Positions 1 through 6,919 of a stretch of DNA of 64,000 nt are shown one piece after another. This DNA comes from Bradyrhizobium mercantei (GTDB taxonomy: Bacteria; Pseudomonadota; Alphaproteobacteria; Rhizobiales; Xanthobacteraceae). The notes under the pieces are model-generated. The model saw only the letters and a program-made list of their open reading frames with translations. It did not search any database and was not told the origin of the DNA. The stretch spans positions 248,001-312,000 of the forward strand of contig NZ_MKFI01000007.1 of the NCBI RefSeq assembly GCF_001982635.1, written 5' to 3'. Each line of letters opens with the position of its first letter. Positions within the stretch are counted from its first letter, which is position 1. Position numbers and translations under genes: made by a program.

Positions 1-196
1 TGCGCGGGTCGACCTCGAACGCCATCTGCTTGACCGCCTGCACCATGCTCGGCAGCGCCGGCAGCAGCTTGTCGTTCGGGTTTTGCGCGAGCCGTGCGCC
101 GGAGCCGACGAAATAGGCGATTGCGACCAAGAGGAACGGCAGCGCGAGCAGATAGAATCGCGTCTGCCGTCCCGGCCGTATGTTCACAAGTCGCAT
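1..196 (-). CDS. ABC transporter permease, N-terminal fragment (guanidine/urea-type importer)
   Basis: The first 65 codons of a membrane protein, running off the left edge of the window. The ATG at 196 is preceded by a CAGGAG ribosome-binding site. A basic N-terminus (MRLVNIRPGRQTRF) is followed by one hydrophobic segment (about residues 15-31, LLALPFLLVAIAYFVG) and a loop ending NDKLLPALPSM. This fits the start of an inner-membrane permease of the nitrate/taurine/urea-carboxylase-associated ABC class. It begins 33 bp after the stop of the binding-protein gene, so the two are almost certainly one operon under the riboswitch at 1381-1480. Only about a fifth of the protein is present, so the family rests mainly on context. 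Confidence 0.75.
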   Translation of the reverse strand, partial: MRLVNIRPGRQTRFYLLALPFLLVAIAYFVGSGARLAQNPNDKLLPALPSMVQAVKQMAFEVDPR

Positions 197-228
197 CGTC
201 GGCTCCTGCGTGAGGCGTCGTGCTGCGG

Positions 229-1302
229 TCAGAGCTTGCCTTTGGCGGCTTCGTCCATGTAGGTCGGGTCGAAGCGCAGCTTGACGTTCGCCTTGTCGCC
301 CAGCACCGACTTGTCGGCGAGCTCGATGCCGACGGCGTCGGCCGATTTCGCGCCCTTGCCGAGCAGGTCCTTCTCGAACAGGAATTTGCGCACCCGATCC
401 ATCGTCGCCCCGACCGTCTTGCTGCGCGTAAACGCTTCGGCGTCGGTTGCCTTGTCGAACAGTTTTGTGGTCGAGAGCTGGCTGTCGAAGCCGGCGAGAT
501 CGGTGCCGGAGGCCTTGGCCATCGCTTCTTTTGCAACCTTGGCAGCAGGATCGTTCGCCGTCATTTTCGACAGCGTCTCGTACCAGATGCCGACCAGCGC
601 CTTGGCGAAATCCGGATTGTCCTTGGCGACCGCGGTGTTCACCACCATCAGGTCCATGATCTCGCCGGGGATCTGCGAGGAGTCGAACACCTTCCTGGCG
701 TCGGGCGAACCGAGGATTTCCGTCACGATCGGATTCCAGGTCACGACCGCATTGACGTCTGATGTCTTGTAGGCGGCCGCGATATCGGCATCCGACGTGT
801 TGACGACCTTGACGTCCTTCTCGCTCAGCTTGGAGGTCTCGAGCGCCCGCGCCAGCAGATAATGCGACACGGAGAATTCGACCAGATTGACCGTCTGCCC
901 CTTGATCGCGGCGAGATCGGCCTTGTTCTTCAGGATCACGGCGTCGTTGCCGTTGGAGAAGTCACCCATCACGACCGCTGTGGTGTCGACGCCGCCGGCG
1001 GCGGGAATCGAGAGCGCGTCCATGTTGGTGATGGTGACGGCATCATAGCCGCCGGCGGTGTACTGGTTGATCGATTCGACGTAGTCGTTGAACTGCTTGA
1101 CCTCGATCGCGATGCCGTATTTGTCGGCCCACTTCTTGACGATGCCGGTGTCGGCCGCATAGCCCCACGGCATCCACCCGACATAGATCGACCAGGCGAC
1201 CTTGAAGCTCTTCTTCGGCGCGGCGTCGGCCGCAGGTGCGGCCGCGAGCACGACCGCACAGCCGATGACAACAGAGCGAAGGAATAAAGAGAACTTGTTC
1301 AT
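229..1302 (-). CDS. periplasmic substrate-binding protein of a urea-carboxylase/guanidine-associated ABC transporter
   Basis: A 357-residue secreted binding protein. The ATG at 1302 is chosen over the longer frame because AGAGGGA lies just upstream and it opens a clean Sec signal peptide (residues 1 to about 28, hydrophobic VVIGCAVVLAAAPAADA). The mature part begins FKVAWSIYVGWMPWGYA and has the NMT1/SsuA-like two-lobe layout (NVVTWNP-type segment near the middle, here NAVVTWNPIV). It matches the binding proteins usually found with urea carboxylase, many of which are now reassigned to guanidine use. It is the first gene after a guanidine-I riboswitch, so guanidine or a related compound is the likely ligand. 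Ligand identity is inference. Confidence 0.85.
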   Translation of the reverse strand: MNKFSLFLRSVVIGCAVVLAAAPAADAAPKKSFKVAWSIYVGWMPWGYAADTGIVKKWADKYGIAIEVKQFNDYVESINQYTAGGYDAVTITNMDALSIPAAGGVDTTAVVMGDFSNGNDAVILKNKADLAAIKGQTVNLVEFSVSHYLLARALETSKLSEKDVKVVNTSDADIAAAYKTSDVNAVVTWNPIVTEILGSPDARKVFDSSQIPGEIMDLMVVNTAVAKDNPDFAKALVGIWYETLSKMTANDPAAKVAKEAMAKASGTDLAGFDSQLSTTKLFDKATDAEAFTRSKTVGATMDRVRKFLFEKDLLGKGAKSADAVGIELADKSVLGDKANVKLRFDPTYMDEAAKGKL

Positions 1303-1380
1303 TGCCGATCCCTCTTGCGAAACTTCACAAAAAGGGACTGGCGAAAAGACCATCGCTCCGCCAATCCCTTGGCTGACGAG

Positions 1381-1480
1381 GTCTCCCGGGCTTTTATCCC
1401 GCCGTGCACCTGCGGGGATGTCTCCCCCGCAAGCGGCTGCTCTCGGACCAGCATCTTGCGCGGCAAGATCGGAACCCTAG
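1381..1480 (-). promoter_or_regulatory. guanidine-I (ykkC) riboswitch
   Basis: Read on the minus strand, this 100-nt leader has the conserved blocks of the ykkC/guanidine-I aptamer in order: CTAGGGTTCCG at 1480-1470, TGGTCCGAGAGC at 1450-1439, and GGATAAAAGCCCGGGAGAC at 1399-1381. Variable stems lie between, including GCGGGGGAGACATCCCCGC. Such RNAs sense free guanidine and switch on detoxification or degradation genes. The aptamer ends about 78 nt before the binding-protein ATG at 1302. The expression platform in that gap (a stem can be drawn with GGGATTGGCGGAGCGATGG) was not resolved. Confidence 0.93.
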
Positions 1481-1777
1481 CGGCCAACTCAGCGCCTTTG
1501 ATGCACGAGGCGTGCCACGGCACCGGCGTTTGAATCTCATAGGATTTTTGACCGCGCGTCGTTCGACGGCAAAGGCGCTTTGCTCAAAAACTGCGCAGGC
1601 CTGCCCACAAATGGCTCTGTCATTTCGCCGACGTCGTCAGCAGGATGACGTCGAGGGGGATGTTCGATGCGCAAGCTCTTGAGTGTCCTGTGCGCCGGCC
1701 TTTGGCGCGGGCTGCACGGCCGTTACGGCCAGACGCCGACATGCGATGTCGGCGGAGCAAGGAGGCCGTAGCACCGG
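1481..1777. other. intergenic region upstream of the riboswitch
   Basis: About 300 bp between the riboswitch and the stop of the GST gene. It must hold the promoter of the guanidine operon on the minus strand, but no convincing -35/-10 pair could be picked. No open frame here looks like a gene. Confidence 0.5.
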
Positions 1778-2422
1778 TTAAGTCGTCACGGTGTTGACCG
1801 CGAGGCTTTCCTTGTAAGCCGGCCGTGCGGTGACACGGTCGAGATAGGGCGTCGCGACGTCGCAGACGCCGACCCCGTAATCGATCGCCCACACCAGGCA
1901 GGTCGTCAGCAGGATGTCCGCGCTGGTGAACTGATCACCCATCAGATATTTGCGGCCATCCGACAGCGCGACTTCGACGTGCCTGAGCTGCTGGCGGAAA
2001 TACTCCGCGGCCTTGCCGACCACGTCGGGCGCATGGCCGTAGATGTGCGCGAGGCCCTGGAGGCCGTGGCGGCGCATCACGTAGAGGCTGGTCGAGTCCA
2101 GCTCAGCCACGATGAAGAAGCACCATTCCAGCCACCGCGCGAAATCGCGCGCTGCAACCGGCACCAGCGAGACATCGGGATTGGAGTAGGTGCGCGCCAG
2201 ATAGGCGACGATCGCGGCGCTCTCCCCGATGGTGAAGTCGCCATCCTGCAGCAGCGGTATCTTCTGGCGCGGGTTCAGTTCGGTGTATTCAGGTGTCTTG
2301 GTCTCGCCCGAGCGCGGCAGGATCGGCCTGCAGCGATAGTCCAGTCCGAGTTCGTGCAGCGCCCAATGGGCCCGGATCGTCCGCGATGTCCCCACGCCCC
2401 ACAGCGTCAAAGTCTCCGGCAT
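1778..2422 (-). CDS. glutathione S-transferase family protein
   Basis: A 214-residue cytosolic GST-fold protein. The N-terminal thioredoxin-like domain (about residues 1-80) carries TLWGVGTSRTIRAHWALHEL, the cis-Pro region NPRQKIPLLQDG and the glutathione-binding GESAAIVAYLARTY. The helical C-terminal domain ends DQFTSADILLTTCLVWA, the usual GST N-capping region. The ATG at 2422 lies 4 bp after the stop of the SDR gene, so the start is well fixed and the genes are co-transcribed. With the upstream SDR and CoA-transferase it may act on CoA-linked or electrophilic organic acids; the substrate is unknown. Confidence 0.88.
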   Translation of the reverse strand: MPETLTLWGVGTSRTIRAHWALHELGLDYRCRPILPRSGETKTPEYTELNPRQKIPLLQDGDFTIGESAAIVAYLARTYSNPDVSLVPVAARDFARWLEWCFFIVAELDSTSLYVMRRHGLQGLAHIYGHAPDVVGKAAEYFRQQLRHVEVALSDGRKYLMGDQFTSADILLTTCLVWAIDYGVGVCDVATPYLDRVTARPAYKESLAVNTVTT

Positions 2423-2426
2423 GGCA

Positions 2427-3167
2427 TCACCATTTCTCGACCGACGGCCGCAGATCGAGTTCATGACTCCAGCCGTCGCGGCTCTGCTGATGCACGAACC
2501 AATAGGCCTCGGCGATCGAGGATGTCTTCGTCAGGGAATCCGGCGCGATCTCCGACGCGTCGATACCCCTGTCGGCCATCCGCTGGTGAATGGCCGGGCT
2601 GTCGACACCGGCATCGATCAGGAGATGGGCGACATGGATGTTCTTCGGTCCCAATTCGCGCGCCATCGCCTGGGCGACCGCCCGCAGGCCGAACTTCGCG
2701 GATGCAAAGGCGGCAAAGCCGCTGCCGCCCCGCACGCTCGCAGTCGCACCGGTGAACAGCATGGTGCCGCTTCCATGCCGCAGCATGTGTCGCGTCGCCT
2801 CGCGTCCGACCAGGAAGCCGGCCATGCAGGCGAGCTCCCAGGCCTTGAAGAACAGTTTTTCGCTGGTCTCGTGCAGGTCCTTCTTGACGTTCGAGCCCGC
2901 ATTGAACAGGCAGACCTCGATCGGTCCGACCTCGCGCTCGACCCGCTCGCACAGCTCCTGCACTTCGGTCTCGCGCCGCGCATCGACCGCGAATGCGTGC
3001 ACCTTGCGTCCGGCGCGGGTCAGCTCCTCGACCAGGGCGCCGGATTTCGCCGGATCGCGCCGCGCGATGCAGACGGAGTAGCCGCCGGCCGAGAACCGCC
3101 GCGCGACCGCGGCGCCGATCGCATCGCCCGCGCCAACCAGCAAGGCAGTCTTGTTCATCTCGGCCAT
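2427..3167 (-). CDS. SDR-family protein with a degenerate catalytic site
   Basis: A 246-residue Rossmann-fold protein. The cofactor loop is VGAGDAIGAAVARRF (a variant of TGxxxGIG), followed by NAGSN where canonical SDRs have NNAG. The active-site region reads FTGATASVRGGSGFAAFASA then K. Lined up with ordinary SDRs, the catalytic Tyr of YxxxK is Phe (FASAK) and the usual catalytic Ser falls on Ala or is displaced. The C-terminus has IDAGVDSPAIHQR. The start at 3167 (MAEMNK) is plausible; Met4 at 3158 is an alternative. It sits between the CoA-transferase and GST genes. It probably binds NAD(P), but ordinary dehydrogenase chemistry is doubtful. Confidence 0.85.
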   Translation of the reverse strand: MAEMNKTALLVGAGDAIGAAVARRFSAGGYSVCIARRDPAKSGALVEELTRAGRKVHAFAVDARRETEVQELCERVEREVGPIEVCLFNAGSNVKKDLHETSEKLFFKAWELACMAGFLVGREATRHMLRHGSGTMLFTGATASVRGGSGFAAFASAKFGLRAVAQAMARELGPKNIHVAHLLIDAGVDSPAIHQRMADRGIDASEIAPDSLTKTSSIAEAYWFVHQQSRDGWSHELDLRPSVEKW

Positions 3168-3230
3168 AGGACATCTCCCACCGACGGCGGTTTTCAGTTC
3201 GACAATCGTGACGTTGCGCGGCGCGGCCGT

Positions 3231-4427
3231 TCAGACCGCGCGCACGGCCTTCTGCGCGATCATCGCTTCGATGTCGCCCTCGCCGTAGCCGAGATCGCGC
3301 AGCACCTGCCGCGTATGCTGGCCGATGCGCGGCGCCGGGCCGCCGATCGCCGCAGTGTCGACCTCGAAGCGCGCCGCGGGCTTCGGCTGCCGCACGGTGC
3401 CGACCCCGGGCTGCTCCAGCTCGGCGATCAGCCCGCGGGCCACCACCTGCTCATTGGCGATGATCTCGCCGCGCCGCAGGATCGGCGCACACGGCACGTC
3501 AGCCGCGTCGAGCCGCGCCAGCCATTCGGCGGTGGTGTGCCTGCCGATATAGTCCTGCATCTTCTTGATGCGCGCGGTTGCATTGACCGAGCGTGAGGCC
3601 GGCGTCGCAAAACGCTCGTCCGCAGCAAGCTCCGGATCGCCGGTCGCCTTGCAGAAACCCTGCCATTCGGAATCGGAGATCGTGCCGCAGGTGAGGTAGC
3701 CGTCCGAGGTCTGGAACACGAGATCGGGACGATCGTTCGGATCCGACGCGGTCTGTTCCCGGCCGACCACGGTGTATTGCATCATGCTCTCCGGCCACAG
3801 ATAGGCGATCATCGCGTCGAGCATCGCCACCTGGATGTGCTGGCCGCGGCCGGATTTCTCGCGGGCATACAGCGCCGCCGTGATCGCCTGCGCGGCATAG
3901 ACCGCCGTCGTCTTGTCGGCGACGATGGTCCGGATCATCTGCGGGCGGTTGGTGACCGGCTGCGCCTGCACGTCGCAGAAGCCCGACAACGCCTGCACGA
4001 TGGGGTCATAGACCCGCTTCTTGGCATAAGGTCCGTCCTCGCCGACGCCGCTGATCGAGACATAGATCAGCCGCGGATTGTTCTTGCGCACCTCGTCCGG
4101 ACCGAGCCCGAGACGTTCCATCGTGCCGGGCCGGAAATTCTGCACCAGCACGTCGGCCTCTCGAACCAGCTTGCCCAGCACGTCGCGGCCGGCATCGGTC
4201 TTCATGTCGATCGAGAGCGAGCGCTTGCCGCGGTTCGACGAGATGAACAAGGCCGAGAACTCGCCGGTCTTGTCGACATTGGCCCGGCTGCGGCGGGTGA
4301 TGTCACCGCCGATCGGCTCGACCTTCAGAACATCCGCGCCCTGGTCGGCCAGAAACATCGTCGCGAACGGGCCTGAGACGACCCCGGTCAGATCGAGTAC
4401 GCGAACTCCCGCCAATGGCCCAGCCAT
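3231..4427 (-). CDS. CaiB/BaiF family CoA-transferase
   Basis: A 398-residue class III CoA-transferase, normal length for the family. It opens GPLAGVRVLDLTGVVSGPFA, then LKVEPIGGD and NRGKRSLSID, with the expected catalytic Asp in VAMLDAM near residue 200. The enzyme moves CoA between acyl donors and acceptors in the cytosol. The ATG at 4427 is chosen because AAGGAAA precedes it and the N-terminus matches the family; the open frame reaches 4475. It is the first gene of a minus-strand cluster (CoA-transferase, SDR, GST), with an AraC regulator gene 117 bp upstream. The substrate cannot be read from sequence. Confidence 0.9.
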   Translation of the reverse strand: MAGPLAGVRVLDLTGVVSGPFATMFLADQGADVLKVEPIGGDITRRSRANVDKTGEFSALFISSNRGKRSLSIDMKTDAGRDVLGKLVREADVLVQNFRPGTMERLGLGPDEVRKNNPRLIYVSISGVGEDGPYAKKRVYDPIVQALSGFCDVQAQPVTNRPQMIRTIVADKTTAVYAAQAITAALYAREKSGRGQHIQVAMLDAMIAYLWPESMMQYTVVGREQTASDPNDRPDLVFQTSDGYLTCGTISDSEWQGFCKATGDPELAADERFATPASRSVNATARIKKMQDYIGRHTTAEWLARLDAADVPCAPILRRGEIIANEQVVARGLIAELEQPGVGTVRQPKPAARFEVDTAAIGGPAPRIGQHTRQVLRDLGYGEGDIEAMIAQKAVRAV

Positions 4428-4544
4428 GCTTGTTTCCTTCTCCGATGCGCGGACGCTACCAATCCCCGAGCGCAACCGGCTTACGACGGTGCAGCCATCG
4501 GCGCTTGCGGGAAATCGCCGCGACTTGCGGAAAAGCGCCGAAAC

Positions 4545-5417
4545 TCAGGCCCGGCGCTGCTGCCGGAACACAGATGGGCTGACGCCTGTTGCCTGCCGGA
4601 ACGCCGAGGAGAAATGCTGGGCGTGGCTGAAGCCCGACGCCAGCGCAATGCTCGTCAGGCTCTCGTCGGTCTCGCCGAGGCTTCGCTTGGCCGCTTCGAT
4701 GCGCAGGCCGAGCACATAGCGATGCGGGCTCGTACCGGTGCTTTCCTGGAAGGCGCGCAGGAAATGCCGCTTGCTCAGGCCGGCGACATCCGACAGCGCC
4801 GACAGCGAAATCGTCTCGCCGAGATTCGCGCGGACGAACTCCTCGATCCTCCGCAGCTTGAGCGCCGGCAATCCGCCGCGGCTCACTGGCTTCACCGGCT
4901 CCGCGCCGCGCGACAGCCGCGCCAGATGCGCCAGCGCCTGGCTGGCCCAGCCCTCGGCAAACAGGTCGAACAGATTGTCGGGCGTCGCGGCCTCCTCGCT
5001 GAGTTCGGCGAGCCCGCGGCAAAGCTGGGCATGCCCGAACGCAATCGCCGGCCGTTCGATCAAACCGTTGAGGCGGCTCTGCACGAACGTTGGATCGAGG
5101 AACACGACAACATAGTCGAACGCGGGCCCGACTGACCATTCGCCCTGGATCTCGGTGCCGGCCGGAAACAGCGCGAGGTTTGCCGCTTCGGAGAACTCAT
5201 GCTCGACCGGCCGGCCGTTGATGGTGGCCCGCAACCGCGAGCAGCCGTTGCGGAACCAGAACAAGGTCAGCTCGGGCTGGCGGAAGTGCCAGTTCATCCG
5301 TGGCCGGGAGGTCCGGCTGAGCAGCTCGACCCTGATCGGCTTTGACCTGGCGATAACGGAAGACACAAGTTCACCGCCGACGTGGCGGACAAACCGCTCC
5401 GGACGCACTTCCTCCAT
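4545..5417 (-). CDS. AraC-family transcriptional regulator
   Basis: A 290-residue regulator. The N-terminal half (to about residue 175) is a cupin-like sensing domain with TLFWFRNGCSRLRATINGRP. The C-terminal 100 residues hold two HTH motifs: TISLSALSDVAGLSKRHFLR and the AraC signature LTSIALASGFSHAQHFSSAF followed by RQATGVSPS. It lies just upstream of, and in the same direction as, the CoA-transferase/SDR/GST cluster and is probably its local activator. The ligand is unknown. Confidence 0.92.
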   Translation of the reverse strand: MEEVRPERFVRHVGGELVSSVIARSKPIRVELLSRTSRPRMNWHFRQPELTLFWFRNGCSRLRATINGRPVEHEFSEAANLALFPAGTEIQGEWSVGPAFDYVVVFLDPTFVQSRLNGLIERPAIAFGHAQLCRGLAELSEEAATPDNLFDLFAEGWASQALAHLARLSRGAEPVKPVSRGGLPALKLRRIEEFVRANLGETISLSALSDVAGLSKRHFLRAFQESTGTSPHRYVLGLRIEAAKRSLGETDESLTSIALASGFSHAQHFSSAFRQATGVSPSVFRQQRRA

Positions 5418-5592
5418 GGGACATCTCCTCCGCGTTTGGCACGGATGGTAAGTTCCAAATCAGAATTGACTATCCGACGGCGAAAATCCAGCCCTTTGTC
5501 GGCTGATCGCCAAGATGTTAGCGGGCGGATGCAGGGAACAACGGCGCGAACCCGATCACGGGCACCGGTATCACCATCGAAGACGGCGACGT

Positions 5593-6264
5593 TTACCCGG
5601 CGACGCGCAGCGCGGTCACCGCGACGCAGGCATTGCCGAACGGAATCAGCACCACCTGCGCGCCGTTCGGCAGTGCGATGGTCGCGAGTTCACCGAGCGC
5701 GCCGCTTTGCCCGCTCAGCTTGGCGAGTTCGGCGGAAACCGTCGCGCAGTTTTCCGCCCGCGGCGTCACCCGCACCAGATTGCCCTCGCAGGACGATCCG
5801 ACCGGTGCGGCAAACACGACGCCGGCGGCCTGCTGAGCAGGATTGCCCTGGCTGGGCTGGTTGGGTGCGAGCGCGACCAGCGACTGCACCGAATGCGAAT
5901 TGCCGGCCTTGGCGTCCCACTGCGACTGCGCGGTGTAGTTGGAATTGGTCGCGAGCCCACGGCCGAGCGTGCCGAACAGATTGGCGCAGGTGACGATGTT
6001 GGCCTGCCGCGCCTGATCGTCGAACACGGTCGGCTGTTGCCCGGCCTGCTGCGGCGGAACGGATGCCGCGGCGGCAGGCGGCGTCTGCGCCTCTGGACGC
6101 TTGTGCGGCTGCGGCTTCGCAGCGGCGGCGGGCTTCTTCACTGGCGCCGGCGCGGCCGGCTGCAACGGCACCGGCTGCGTCTGCTGGGCGTAGACCACGA
6201 CGCCGGCGGCACCGAGCGCGGCCACCACGACCGCGACAAAGATCAGTCCAAGGGTGCGCCGCAT
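5593..6264 (-). CDS. envelope protein with N-terminal anchor and Pro/Ala-rich linker, third gene of the adhesin operon
   Basis: 223 residues, family not recognised. A short basic start (MRRTLG) leads into one hydrophobic segment (LIFVAVVVAALGAAGVVVYA, residues 7-26), either an uncleaved anchor or a signal peptide. A low-complexity Pro/Ala/Lys linker (about 27-75) follows, then a folded domain from about residue 85 with four cysteines (VTCANLF, SSCEGN, ENCATV, NACVAV), suggesting two disulfides in the periplasm. The ATG at 6264 is preferred over the longer frame to 6330 because it opens the hydrophobic segment. It lies 79 bp downstream of the IalB-like gene, in line with the autotransporter, so it may serve the same surface system. 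Confidence 0.75.
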   Translation of the reverse strand: MRRTLGLIFVAVVVAALGAAGVVVYAQQTQPVPLQPAAPAPVKKPAAAAKPQPHKRPEAQTPPAAAASVPPQQAGQQPTVFDDQARQANIVTCANLFGTLGRGLATNSNYTAQSQWDAKAGNSHSVQSLVALAPNQPSQGNPAQQAAGVVFAAPVGSSCEGNLVRVTPRAENCATVSAELAKLSGQSGALGELATIALPNGAQVVLIPFGNACVAVTALRVAG

Positions 6265-6343
6265 CGACCATCCGTCCTTTTCACTTCGCGCTTCAGTTTC
6301 GAGCCGGATCCCGGAATTCCACATCCGCATCTCCGACCCCGTT

Positions 6344-6919
6344 TCATTTCAGTTTCGCCAGCACGCCTGACAGTCCGTCGAGCGGCGCTTCCAGCACGAC
6401 CGGCCCTTGCGGGAGCTGATAGGACACGCGGCACGGTGTCGCCGCGCGGATGTGCCGGCGGAGCACATTGCCGATCGCGATCGTGGCGAAGCAGAAATTG
6501 CCGTCGCAGCGATCGGTCCGCGCGACGATGCGGTCCACACTGTCACCCATGGCGAGTTCGATCTGCGCACCGACGCCGGCGGCCGCGGGAATGCGCATCG
6601 CCATCAGCGGCTTGCCGTCGGCGGTCGCGATCAGCGACCAGTTGAAGGCGACCGCGCCCTGTGCGTTGACGATCGTTTGCGTGACGTTGCAGACCCGGCG
6701 CTTCGACTTGAGAATCTCGTCGCAGATCAGGGTCCAGTTCTTGAACGGCTGGATCATCCGCCTGAACTCGCCGAGCATCTCGCCTTCCGGCACCACGACG
6801 TCCGACGGCTTCACGGTGTAGGCGGGTGCCGGCGCTGGCTGCGCGGCGGCGCTTGCCGCCGCCCCGAGCCAGATCGCCAAAGCCAGACACGCCAGCCGCC
6901 TCGTCGCCGTCAGGGTCAA
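6344..6919 (-). CDS. IalB-family (invasion-associated locus B) periplasmic protein, TTG start
   Basis: A 191-residue secreted protein. A signal peptide (residues 1 to about 26, LACLALAIWLGAAASAAAQ) is followed by the IalB-like domain, with FKNWTLICDE, RRVCNVTQTI, NWSLIATADGKPLMAMRIP and TDRCDGNFCFATIAI. The paired cysteines are typical of this mostly beta family. No ATG exists before residue 48. The start is a TTG at 6919 that overlaps the TGA stop of the autotransporter (TTGA at 6919-6916), so translation is probably coupled to it. The family is named for Bartonella invasion; here a role in the cell envelope or adhesin maturation is inferred from context. Confidence 0.88.
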   Translation of the reverse strand: MTLTATRRLACLALAIWLGAAASAAAQPAPAPAYTVKPSDVVVPEGEMLGEFRRMIQPFKNWTLICDEILKSKRRVCNVTQTIVNAQGAVAFNWSLIATADGKPLMAMRIPAAAGVGAQIELAMGDSVDRIVARTDRCDGNFCFATIAIGNVLRRHIRAATPCRVSYQLPQGPVVLEAPLDGLSGVLAKLK

